Source: Sphingobacterium sp. xlx-96
GTDB lineage: Bacteria > Bacteroidota > Bacteroidia > Sphingobacteriales > Sphingobacteriaceae
NCBI RefSeq assembly: GCF_011007365.1
Contig: NZ_WFKM01000010.1
Coordinates: 124,001-188,000 of the forward strand
Length of the DNA stretch: 64,000 nt
Direction: 5' to 3'
Shown here: positions 9,794 to 18,688 of the stretch, piece after piece
How the letters are laid out: the number at the start of each line of letters is the position of its first letter
Position numbering within the stretch: the stretch's first letter is position 1
The notes under the pieces: generated by a model
Seen by the model: only the letters and a program-made list of their open reading frames with translations
Told to the model about the DNA's origin: nothing
The model's database searches: none
Program-made: the position numbers and the translations under genes

Positions 9794-10864
9794 TTAATTA
9801 TAAAATTCTTCCATAACTGGATTAATCTGAAATACATCAATTCCCCAACTGTATAAGGTCTCGATCATAATTTTCATCCTCTTTTTGAACAATGGGGATT
9901 TTAAGTAATACCCGCGTATTGGCCCGGTACTGTTAGTAGCACTCTCACAAATAATGACGTTTAAGAAGTTGCGCACATCTACCATTTTGGAAGGAAAGTA
10001 CAAAGAACTTCCTTTGTTTAATCTATAGGCAAAACTTGAACTCGTTACACTAGGAGACCGTTTTGAAAGTACCATCCCCTTATCAATATACCATTGTGCG
10101 TTAATTACACTCGTATCCGAAGGATGCGTAGGTGCTTTTTCAGCCACAGCCAAAGCATTGATATCTGTATTGTAAAGGCTTACCGCAGGTTCATAAAATT
10201 CTCCAGGAATAGCATTATAGAGATTGTTCTCATGAATCATATTCACTAAAAAACCGAATAGCATACGTTTTCTAACATTACTTTTATTCGTAGTGGACAA
10301 CCTATCGTATTGCGGCTTACTAACGGCAAACAACTGTTCATAACCATTATACAGCGCATACCAAGTATCTTCGGAAACAGCCATCACCTCTGCTTCTGCA
10401 AGAATAAGATCAGGACTGTTTTTATTACCGTCTGTTGTTACCGTGTCGGCCAACAGAAGTTTATGTGGAAAATAGTCGCGCTTGAAAGTCGATGTGTAGG
10501 TCTTCGCACCCAACTTTGCTGGCGTAGTAATTTCATCCTTAAACGACTGTAATACCAATTCATCGAATAAAGCTAAATTAGCATCGGCCTCATCGGCTGC
10601 AATATGACTTATGTTAAAATTAGCCCACAAGTCGCGGGTACTACTCTTCCACATGCCAAACTTGAAATCTAAAGTGTCACTAAAGTTCAATAATATGTTT
10701 ACACCGTATTTTTCCTTATATTCCTTTACCAATGGTTTAGAAAGATCAAGCTGTGCGGCTAATCTATCCGATTCACTGTAAGACGGTTGGAGCTTTTCTT
10801 CTTTGCTACACGATAGTATCAACAAAGTAAGCAGAAATAATAATCCAATATTTTTCATCATCAT
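9794..10864 (-). CDS. lipoprotein resembling SusD-linked zinc metallohydrolases, but without HExxH
   Basis: Start placed at the ATGATGATG cluster (10864/10861/10858), directly before the lipoprotein signal 'MKNIGLLFLLTLLILSCS'. An in-frame ATG further upstream would overlap susD by 50 bp and add a charged leader. The mature start 'LDLSKPLVKEYKEKYGVNIL' and the C-terminal 'MIETLYSWGIDVFQ' recall the substrate-import-associated zinc metallohydrolase lipoproteins encoded next to susC/susD. Where the HExxH should be, the sequence reads 'MIHENNLYNAIPGEFYEP', so the second histidine is missing. If the assignment is right the protein is probably non-catalytic or binds metal differently. It could also be an unrelated SusD-operon lipoprotein. 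Confidence 0.5.
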   Translation of the reverse strand: MMMKNIGLLFLLTLLILSCSKEEKLQPSYSESDRLAAQLDLSKPLVKEYKEKYGVNILLNFSDTLDFKFGMWKSSTRDLWANFNISHIAADEADANLALFDELVLQSFKDEITTPAKLGAKTYTSTFKRDYFPHKLLLADTVTTDGNKNSPDLILAEAEVMAVSEDTWYALYNGYEQLFAVSKPQYDRLSTTNKSNVRKRMLFGFLVNMIHENNLYNAIPGEFYEPAVSLYNTDINALAVAEKAPTHPSDTSVINAQWYIDKGMVLSKRSPSVTSSSFAYRLNKGSSLYFPSKMVDVRNFLNVIICESATNSTGPIRGYYLKSPLFKKRMKIMIETLYSWGIDVFQINPVMEEFYN

Positions 10865-10868
10865 ATCT

Positions 10869-12293
10869 TTAAATATTATCATCAATTGTCGTTTCAGGCA
10901 ATTTCTCATAGCGCTCATTGTTTCGTATCAAAGGATTATTATCTCTTTCCTTTAATGGGATAGGAAGCGTGTAGTTGGGATCATTACTCAACAGCACATA
11001 TTTTTCTGTACCTACCTTATTACCCGCATCGTCGGTCAATGTATACCGGTGCTCAATAGCTGGTCTATTTTTCATACGACGTAAGTCAAACCAGCGGTGG
11101 TGATCCTCAAAGCAAAGTTCTTTACGGCGCTCCAATAGAATAAAATCCAACAGAGAAGGTCCGCTAGCGGGGATTTGCACCGCGCTAGGTGCGCGATATC
11201 GTTTAGCAACTAACGCATTTAAATCAGCCATAGCATCACCTCCTAAATGATAGCGAGCCTCAGCACGATTCAAATAGGCTTCCGCTACCCGCAGGTTTAC
11301 AAAACCTAATTTCGTAAATAGACCTTGCTTTTGGGTGTAATAAACTTCGCCAATCTTTTTGTCCATGCGGGTAAAAAAAGCATTAAAACGTAAATCATTC
11401 GTCTTATCGAAGAGCCTGATAAAAGCTGGATTCACTTGCCAGCCCGCATCAAAAGCTGACTCCGATATAGACGGTGCTAATAATCCTGAACTATACAATA
11501 TGTCTGTACGATCTTCCGTAACATAAGGGCCACTTTCTACCATCATTGACAAAGGATTGTTTGCGATAACTTTTGAAGCATAGGCGTCTGCATTTTCCCA
11601 ATCATTCATATACAAGTATATTCTGGAAAACAATAGATTACAGGCATCCACGGTAGGATGATATTTAGTCTTTGTGATACCACTCTTCATCAAAAAATCC
11701 TGCGCCATTTGAAGATCGGCTATTATCTGTTCGTAACTTTCCTTTAAGGTTGCACGATCATAAGTCTGTTCCAGGCCATTATCTATGCGCAACGGAATAC
11801 CTAATTCGACATTCGCATTTTCCTTAGAATACGGCTTGGCATATAGATTGGTCAAATTAAAAAAGCTCCAGGCACGTACAAAATAAGCCTCCCCTTTTAT
11901 AAAATCACGTTCAGACTGAGCACCTTCTGCCTCTTCCACAAGTTCTATTACGTAATTGGCAATACCAACATCCTTGTACATATCTTCCCAGGCTTTATTA
12001 TTATTGGTAGCACGAACGCCGTTCTCATCCAATTCGATTTCCTTTTGCCAACTATATATCGGCTTATAAGGTCTTCGGGTATTTTCTGAAGAATAGATGT
12101 ACTCCACTATATTGTCTGCCATATAGTCTACAGCGCCAAAGCGAGCCACCTCTTTACTAAACTCATTTAGCAAGACCGAACTAAAATGCTCCGTCTTCGT
12201 AGGTATCAGTTGATCTTTATCCACTTCATCCAAAAAACCGGAACATCCTGTGAATAAGTTTAAAGTCAATATATATATAAATATCTTTTTCAT
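10869..12293 (-). CDS. SusD/RagB family outer-membrane substrate-binding lipoprotein
   Basis: 474 residues with a lipoprotein signal ('LFTGCSGF', Cys16) followed by the typical 'LDEVDKDQLIPT' opening. TPR-like helices are present ('YFVRAWSFFNLTNLYAKPYS'), as is the conserved C-terminal region 'LLERRKELCFEDHHRWFDLRR', which is diagnostic of the family. It caps the SusC barrel on the cell surface and captures substrate. It begins 11 bp after the susC stop. The peptidases encoded downstream suggest a peptide substrate, which is inference. Confidence 0.95.
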   Translation of the reverse strand: MKKIFIYILTLNLFTGCSGFLDEVDKDQLIPTKTEHFSSVLLNEFSKEVARFGAVDYMADNIVEYIYSSENTRRPYKPIYSWQKEIELDENGVRATNNNKAWEDMYKDVGIANYVIELVEEAEGAQSERDFIKGEAYFVRAWSFFNLTNLYAKPYSKENANVELGIPLRIDNGLEQTYDRATLKESYEQIIADLQMAQDFLMKSGITKTKYHPTVDACNLLFSRIYLYMNDWENADAYASKVIANNPLSMMVESGPYVTEDRTDILYSSGLLAPSISESAFDAGWQVNPAFIRLFDKTNDLRFNAFFTRMDKKIGEVYYTQKQGLFTKLGFVNLRVAEAYLNRAEARYHLGGDAMADLNALVAKRYRAPSAVQIPASGPSLLDFILLERRKELCFEDHHRWFDLRRMKNRPAIEHRYTLTDDAGNKVGTEKYVLLSNDPNYTLPIPLKERDNNPLIRNNERYEKLPETTIDDNI

Positions 12294-12304
12294 GATTCTA
12301 AAGG

Positions 12305-15300
12305 TTAAAGTGAGAAACTTAAGCTAAAGGAATATGTCGGTAATGCCGGCATACCTATGCCCGTAACCTGCTCAGGATCTTGCCCTTTTAACCTGCGGTC
12401 AAAGGTCCATACCCCCAAACTATTAGCAGAAAACCCTACATTGGTAGATCTCAGCCCTATACGTTTTGTAAATCGATCGTTAAGGTTATAGTTCAGACTT
12501 AATGACTGCCAACGTATATGATTACCACTTACGACACGTTGGTCGCTTAGGTCGTACAAATTGTAGCCATTAGATCCCGGAGGAATAATGCTGCTATATT
12601 GAACAGTATAATGTGCATTATTTCCGGTACTATTAATCACCAGGCGATTATTACTTAGTCCAGGTATCGTAGCCCATGCCTCATCACCAGGGTTCCGCCA
12701 GCGATCGTTAAATTCGGCACTCATATTCTCCTCAGGCATTGGCATATTCTGTGAACCGTTATAAAGTGGTAACAAACGCACTTTATGACCAAATTTGTAA
12801 GAGAAGCCTGCACGAAGTGTCAGTCTACTATAACGTACTTCGGTATTGAAGCCACCATATACCTGTGGGGATCTGCGGCCCATATAACTCAAAACCTCAT
12901 TAAAATAGCCGGCTATTGTTTCCGAGCGTTTCTCCAGGTTTTTATATTTAGGCAGACCACTATTGTCTAGTCCATCAAACTGATATGCATAAAATGCATC
13001 AACCGGGAAGCCTGTCAAATAAATGCTGCCTCCCAAATAGTTATTGACATTCAAGGCAGCCGACTCTGCTTCATATCCAGCCAACACCTTTTCTCTGGTC
13101 ATGGTTGCATTTCCACCAAATGAAACTCCCCATTTCTTCGTCTTCAGGATAACACCACGCAGAGATGCTTCGTAACTGTAATCTTTTTTCTCCCCACCAT
13201 TATACAACTGCGTCGCGCGACCATTGACCAAGGAAACAGGTCTCGAAAGCAATAGGTCCGAACCGTGTGAATATGCAAAATCAAACGCTCCACTCAAGCG
13301 TCCTTCCAACCAGGAATGATTTAAACCGATATTTAGTGTCGATGTTTTTTCCCAAGTTAGACTAGCATTCGGGAAGGAGGCCATATTGGATCTCATTTCG
13401 CCAAAATCAGCATCATACTGATAATTTCTCAATACCATATAAGGTGTTGCCGAAGGAGGATTACCCCGAAACCCATAGGAAACACGCAAAGCTAACTCAT
13501 CTGCTGCGTCACCAAGATTGAAAAATTTCTCTTGGTGGATATTCCAACGTCCAGATACTGACCACGTAGGTTTGAACTTATATCTTTCGTACTGCCCGAA
13601 ACTATTAGATCCATCACTACGCATATTAAAATTAAATATGTAACGATTGTCGTAAGAATAATTAAAAATTAAAAAAGCTGAAACAGAATTACTAAGTCTA
13701 TCCGTAATGGTTGGATAAATACTATATCCCCCCTGCCCTGTCATCCACTTTAATGCATTAGCATATTCATACCCCACGATCTCATTGGTACCAGTTGCAT
13801 ATACAATATTCTTTAGCGGAATAAAACTACGTCCGTACTCATGGCTATAGCCCGGTGAAGCCCAACCGCTGGATCCCTTATACTTGATAGAATTCAACTC
13901 ATACCCAACATTAGCATTGAAGACATGTCGCGCTATGGTTTTAGTATAATTCAGCTGTAACTGCCCTCTACTCGCACTCTGCTGTGTCATAGCGGCAGAA
14001 TATACGCCACCAAACGGAACAGTTGCATACTGCTTTACCCATGCATCAATTTTATCCTCCACGCCGTCGTAGGTACGTAGATTAGCTATGAAATTTGTGT
14101 TTTCAGCAATCCATTCGTCTTGAAGATTCGTCGTATTTCTTGTCGAAGCAAAAGCCCTTAACTTGACACCACGAAAAATATCCCAATTCAATTGTGCGCT
14201 GATATTCAAATCTTTATTATCCACCGATTTTTGGGAGTTATTCATCTCGTGCATCACATTATATTTACCTTTATTGATAATGCCAGACTGCTCCATTAAA
14301 CGGGTATCAACATAAAACAACGATCCATCCTCATTACGAAAAGGCGTAGTACGCGAATTGTAATAGGCAGTATTAAAAAGATTAATAGAAGAATGGTTAT
14401 ACTTTCCTTCTTGGATAGAACCACTCATACTGACGGATATCAGCAAATTCTTACGAAGATTCAGGTCTATATTACTACGAGCTGTAATCCTATTAAGGTC
14501 TACTCCTTTTTCAGTTCCCTTATTATCATTGTAACCTACTGAAAAATAATAACGTAAACTATCCGTTCCTCCTGAAAGATTAACGTTGTGGGCTGTATTA
14601 ACAGCAGGACGATAAAGCTCACCAAACCAGTCTGTATTCCGCGTTTCCGCCTGACTTACTTGACGTTGAAATTCTTCAAAAGTGATCATTCCTTTCCTAA
14701 ATTCATACAATGCCTTCTCATACCCCAAATACGTAAAAATACTATTGGGATAACCTAAATTCTTTTGTTCAATTTCTCTAGAAACGTCTACTCGTTCTTT
14801 CGAATTCATCAGATTGAAGTTGCTATATCTTGGTCTATCGACAACACTGCTACTACCTGAATAGGACAAATTTGCGCGTTCTTTTTTTCCACGCTTTGTC
14901 GTTACCACAATAACACCATTGGCAGCACGGACACCATAGATAGCAGTAGCCGAAGCATCTTTTAGAATATTAATAGTTTCTATATCTTGTGGATTGATAC
15001 CTGTAAGTGCATTACCTATCAAATTTACTTTATCAAAACTATTGATATCATCGGCCGAAAGCGGGACAGGATCTTCGTATATAACCCCATCAACCACCCA
15101 AAGTGGGGCCCGGGAACCTGTGAACGTACCACCAGAGCGCACACGAACTTTTGAAGCTGCTCCTGGTGTGGTACTCAATGTAGTGACCATCAATCCACTC
15201 GCCTTTCCTTCTAACATCTGATCCAAAGTCAATGCTCCAACGCGATCTAAATCAGAACCTTTGATCGTTTCTATAGAACTTGTCAACTCCCTCTTATCGA

Positions 15301-15904
15301 TCTTTTGGTATCCCGTAAGTACCACTTCTTCCAGATTATTCATATCATCATCCAACACGACATCGATATTTGACTGGTTGGAGAATTTAACCTGCTTATT
15401 CACTTTGCCTATGTAAGAATATTGAAGTGTAGAATTGAGCGTTTCAACATATAGCTTATAGCGACCTTCTTTATCTGTGCTAATTTGCCGTCCCATTGGC
15501 AGCACTCGAATAGACACACCACTAATTGGATAACCACGGGTATCCTTCACAGTCCCATTAACCTCATAAAACTTGACAATGGGTTTGTTTTCTTTTCGAA
15601 ATACAACAGTGTTGTCCTTAAATGTAAAAGAGAGATCCAATCCAGATTGATTGATGATATTCTGGACAGTAGCATTTACTGTGCTGCTCTTCACATATTT
15701 TATCTGTTTACTTCCTTTAGTGAGCGTTTCATTATAGATAACTTCACACTTAAAGTCCTTTTTGATCAGCTCACAGGCTTGTTTGAATGTAACGCTATTC
15801 TTCTGATTCTCTTGCTGCGCATAGACCCTTGCCATATGACTAATGCAGACTACGAAAAACAACAGGAAGTACCTAGCCATCCCTAGATTAATTCTGATTT
15901 TCAT
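12305..15904 (-). CDS. SusC/RagA family TonB-dependent transporter with STN signalling domain
   Basis: 1199 residues. Order: signal peptide (about 1-29); STN domain (about 35-105, with 'FKQACELIKKDFKCEVIYNE'); carboxypeptidase-regulatory-like domain (about 115-195, 'VNGTVKDTRGYPISGVSI'); plug ('TILKDASATAIYGVRAANGV', a SusC-family signature); then the outer-membrane beta-barrel ending in 'YSFSLSFSL'. The STN domain is typical of transporters that signal to a FecR anti-sigma factor, and a FecR/sigma pair lies directly upstream, 42 bp away. It imports a ligand delivered by the adjacent SusD using TonB energy. Confidence 0.96.
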   Translation of the reverse strand: MKIRINLGMARYFLLFFVVCISHMARVYAQQENQKNSVTFKQACELIKKDFKCEVIYNETLTKGSKQIKYVKSSTVNATVQNIINQSGLDLSFTFKDNTVVFRKENKPIVKFYEVNGTVKDTRGYPISGVSIRVLPMGRQISTDKEGRYKLYVETLNSTLQYSYIGKVNKQVKFSNQSNIDVVLDDDMNNLEEVVLTGYQKIDKRELTSSIETIKGSDLDRVGALTLDQMLEGKASGLMVTTLSTTPGAASKVRVRSGGTFTGSRAPLWVVDGVIYEDPVPLSADDINSFDKVNLIGNALTGINPQDIETINILKDASATAIYGVRAANGVIVVTTKRGKKERANLSYSGSSSVVDRPRYSNFNLMNSKERVDVSREIEQKNLGYPNSIFTYLGYEKALYEFRKGMITFEEFQRQVSQAETRNTDWFGELYRPAVNTAHNVNLSGGTDSLRYYFSVGYNDNKGTEKGVDLNRITARSNIDLNLRKNLLISVSMSGSIQEGKYNHSSINLFNTAYYNSRTTPFRNEDGSLFYVDTRLMEQSGIINKGKYNVMHEMNNSQKSVDNKDLNISAQLNWDIFRGVKLRAFASTRNTTNLQDEWIAENTNFIANLRTYDGVEDKIDAWVKQYATVPFGGVYSAAMTQQSASRGQLQLNYTKTIARHVFNANVGYELNSIKYKGSSGWASPGYSHEYGRSFIPLKNIVYATGTNEIVGYEYANALKWMTGQGGYSIYPTITDRLSNSVSAFLIFNYSYDNRYIFNFNMRSDGSNSFGQYERYKFKPTWSVSGRWNIHQEKFFNLGDAADELALRVSYGFRGNPPSATPYMVLRNYQYDADFGEMRSNMASFPNASLTWEKTSTLNIGLNHSWLEGRLSGAFDFAYSHGSDLLLSRPVSLVNGRATQLYNGGEKKDYSYEASLRGVILKTKKWGVSFGGNATMTREKVLAGYEAESAALNVNNYLGGSIYLTGFPVDAFYAYQFDGLDNSGLPKYKNLEKRSETIAGYFNEVLSYMGRRSPQVYGGFNTEVRYSRLTLRAGFSYKFGHKVRLLPLYNGSQNMPMPEENMSAEFNDRWRNPGDEAWATIPGLSNNRLVINSTGNNAHYTVQYSSIIPPGSNGYNLYDLSDQRVVSGNHIRWQSLSLNYNLNDRFTKRIGLRSTNVGFSANSLGVWTFDRRLKGQDPEQVTGIGMPALPTYSFSLSFSL

Positions 15905-15946
15905 GTACTCTTTAGGTTTTATTAAATTAAAAAATTGATTAGCAGT

Positions 15947-17140
15947 CTACTTTACTACTACTTTTATTACTTGATCATTCTTCTTTACAAAGGAAATATC
16001 CCCTGTACGCTCGAGGATCCCTAACACTTTCCAGATATCCTTATCATAACTCACCCCTCCCTGAAGCTTAATATTAGCGCTCCCTAAATCATTTAATTGG
16101 AATTCAACAGGATACCAACATCGCAACAGATCCAGCAGGGACTCAACAGACAACCCGTCGAAGTCTAGATAATCGCGTTGCCAAGCTGTTATCCGATCCG
16201 TATCCACAGTGCTTTTCTTAATCCTGCCTGACACGATGTCCACTACGGATTGCTCCCCTGGTTTGATAACCGTTTGCATAGAAGCTGTAGAAACACGAAC
16301 GCTTCCCTCCAACAAGGTCGTCATGATATTTTTGTTTCCAGCATAGGCTTTTACATTGAACACTGTTCCGAGAACAGTCACCTCTTGATGATCACTGATA
16401 ACAGTAAATGAACTATGCGCTTGATCCTTCACAACTTCAAATAAAGCTTCCCCTTCCAGCTCTACCGATCTCCTATTTCCGACAAATCGTGTAGGATACC
16501 GCAATGAACTGCCTACACTAAGATGTACTTTGCTCCCATCAGGTAATGTCAAATTAAGACGTTGCCCCTTAGGCGTACGAATGGTGTGAAACTGTGGTTC
16601 ATCAATTTGTTCTTGTTTGGGAAGGTACTCAAGAATAGTTATTTCATCTCGATCAGCGTTCACCTCATACTGCTCGACTCGTTGAAGGCCTTCTTTATCC
16701 AAGTATACAATTTCTCCATTCGACAATTCTAATGTAGGTACATCCGACCTCTCCATATTATTGGGGCTCACGATTGTAGTTTTCAGATCCTGATCGACGG
16801 GAGCCAAATAGAAGTGACGGACATACCATAACAACGGAACTAAGCATAAAACCAATATTGCAGCATATCTTAAATAAGATCTACTGAATAGACGAATCTT
16901 GGGCTTAGGTTGAGTAATGGCAAAAATCGAGGATGCAGTTTGTTCAGCTATTTGCTTACCATGATTTAATTCATCCATAGAAAGCTTTTCTTGTTGCAGC
17001 GAGTTCGCAACCAGTTCTTCCAAAGCAGCCATATACTTGCTATCCGACAATGCTTCAAGTAAAACACGAAGCTCAGCATTCGAGCAATTCCCTGCTAGAT
17101 ACTTTTTATATAAAACTTTAAAATCATTAATATTCTTCAA
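15947..17140 (-). CDS. FecR-type anti-sigma factor
   Basis: 397 residues: N-terminal cytoplasmic helical domain (about 1-85), one membrane segment (about 88-108, 'YAAILVLCLVPLLWYV'), and a periplasmic FecR domain with 'TPKGQRLNLTLPDGSKVHLS' and 'LEGEALFEVVKD', followed by a C-terminal DUF4974-like module. It should hold the sigma factor encoded 70 bp upstream and release it when the STN domain of the SusC transporter signals substrate binding. Gene order sigma, FecR, SusC, SusD is the classic Bacteroidota cell-surface signalling arrangement. Confidence 0.94.
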   Translation of the reverse strand: MKNINDFKVLYKKYLAGNCSNAELRVLLEALSDSKYMAALEELVANSLQQEKLSMDELNHGKQIAEQTASSIFAITQPKPKIRLFSRSYLRYAAILVLCLVPLLWYVRHFYLAPVDQDLKTTIVSPNNMERSDVPTLELSNGEIVYLDKEGLQRVEQYEVNADRDEITILEYLPKQEQIDEPQFHTIRTPKGQRLNLTLPDGSKVHLSVGSSLRYPTRFVGNRRSVELEGEALFEVVKDQAHSSFTVISDHQEVTVLGTVFNVKAYAGNKNIMTTLLEGSVRVSTASMQTVIKPGEQSVVDIVSGRIKKSTVDTDRITAWQRDYLDFDGLSVESLLDLLRCWYPVEFQLNDLGSANIKLQGGVSYDKDIWKVLGILERTGDISFVKKNDQVIKVVVK

Positions 17141-17209
17141 ACCAATTTCTCTTGTTTAGAGCTAATACGTTTTGAAGGCAAAGAAATAACTATCTAATTT
17201 TACTTTTTT

Positions 17210-17812
17210 TTAACAATTTATTAACGAAAGACATAAAACAAACGATATCAAACCATTAGCATCTCCCTTCTTTATTAAATCCTTGAGCATTTTATGAGCT
17301 TTAGTAAGATGGTTGTTCACCGTAGGTAGAGAAATCCCGAGCTTCTCGCTAATTTCTTTATGACTAAAACCCTCTACTTTAGAAAGTATATATACATTTT
17401 TACACTTTTCTGGCAGCCTCTCCAATAATCGTAAAAATTCTTCTTTTGATTGCTTTTCGATTATATTCTCTTCTACATGCGCATAAAAATCAGAATATGT
17501 TTTGATTGCATATTCTTTGTATCTCGTGTCTATAGCGACCTTTCTAAAATAATCCATAACAAGATTTTGAGCCACTCTAAATAAATAGGATTTAAAAGAT
17601 TTATCGGATTCAATAGTAGATCTACTATCCCATATTTTCACAAATAACTGTTGGAGAATTTCAGCGGCTATTTCTTCAGATTTTACAATTTTGAAAATAT
17701 TGCCAGATATCATAGAACTGTATTTGTTATAAAGGATCTCAAATGCATGATGATCTCCCGATCTTAACAGATCTAGAAGCTGGCTGTCATCATTATTAGT
17801 CGTAGTATTCAA
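17210..17812 (-). CDS. ECF-type RNA polymerase sigma factor (sigma-70 family)
   Basis: 200 residues. Region 2 is at about 22-90 ('FEILYNKYSSMISGNIF', 'IAAEILQQLFVKIW', 'SYLFRVAQNLVMDYFRK'). Region 4 is at about 125-180 with helix-turn-helix 'GFSHKEISEKLGISLPTVNN'. It matches the Bacteroidota FecI-like ECF group in length, and the partner FecR follows. The C-terminal tail 'GLISFVLCLSLINC' is hydrophobic, which is seen in some members. Expected targets are the susC/susD genes downstream. A plausible housekeeping promoter lies at 17856-17884. Confidence 0.94.
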   Translation of the reverse strand: MNTTTNNDDSQLLDLLRSGDHHAFEILYNKYSSMISGNIFKIVKSEEIAAEILQQLFVKIWDSRSTIESDKSFKSYLFRVAQNLVMDYFRKVAIDTRYKEYAIKTYSDFYAHVEENIIEKQSKEEFLRLLERLPEKCKNVYILSKVEGFSHKEISEKLGISLPTVNNHLTKAHKMLKDLIKKGDANGLISFVLCLSLINC

Positions 17813-17855
17813 GATCAGTATTGTTTAGTCAAAGATTATAAATAAAGGGCAGAAT

Positions 17856-17884
17856 CAAAAATACAATCTGTTTTTTTTCAACAA
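17856..17884 (-). promoter_or_regulatory. predicted promoter of the sigma/FecR operon
   Basis: On the minus strand, TTG (17884-17882) is followed after 18 bp by TATTTTTG (17863-17856), matching the Bacteroidota -33 / -7 (TAnnTTTG) pattern. It would give a leader of about 40 nt before the sigma factor start at 17812. Confidence 0.45.
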
Positions 17885-18688
17885 TACGCCAAGCAATACA
17901 GCGGTTCACAGTAAGCTGAGAGAGCTAACCATTGTGTATAATAATATCTTCCGGAAGCGTCAAATAGATTTGTGCACTTTTTAACAAGCACACATTCGCT
18001 AGTCTACTTAGCCATTCCACCTTTCAGGTAGAGCTCCGGCAGTTGCTGAATTATCCCGGTCTCAAATAAACCGATAAGCGACATCCCTGACTAAACCGAC
18101 TAAAAGATCATAGTTTTTTCTATTTTTTGCTACATTATATTAAAGCATCACAAGATTTTTTTTCGCCCAGAAAACAGGATTTTATACCCAAAATGTCCCA
18201 CAATAAATACGAGCTATCCTAAAAGCAATCCCGTTGCTAGGCGCTGCTGCTTCCAGTCAGCACTACGGTATACATATGGCCGTGAAAACATTGGACGAAA
18301 AACTAACTATTATCTAGAGGAGGTCTTAAGAGCTATTGAAAACGGAAGGCTTGGAATAAGTGACCAATGTAGGTCAGAGCCTCCTCCGATCACCTCCGAA
18401 ACAGTATGGAAAAAACTAGTCTCATAATTTGTTAAAAAAATGAAACATTTGCCGGAAGTGTAGCCAATGGAAAATTATATTTTTGAAGAACCATTTTTAT
18501 CGAAAAATGCGGAACATATTTATAGAACATTGAAGGAATCATCGAGCACAGTTACATCACATAGGACAGATTACGTTAATCAAAAAATGTTCCTGTCAAC
18601 TAGCATGAACCCATAGTCCATCGATAATTAACAGAAACATAGAAATAAAAAAAGCGAGCTAGCACATGGTGTCCAAAGGTTAATGCCC
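17885..18688. other. gene-free stretch
   Basis: About 800 bp with stops in all frames and no recognisable gene, tRNA or long inverted repeat. A short open stretch near 18313-18390 ('LEEVLRAIENGRLGISDQ' in the plus direction) lacks a start and resembles nothing I can name. The segment separates the SusCD locus from the anaerobic island and could be decayed coding sequence or an insertion scar. Confidence 0.5.

Noticed and set aside
18313..18390. Open stretch LEEVLRAIENGRLGISDQ in the gene-free region as a transposase relic
   Set aside because: No start, stops on both sides, and no recognisable transposase motif or terminal repeats nearby.
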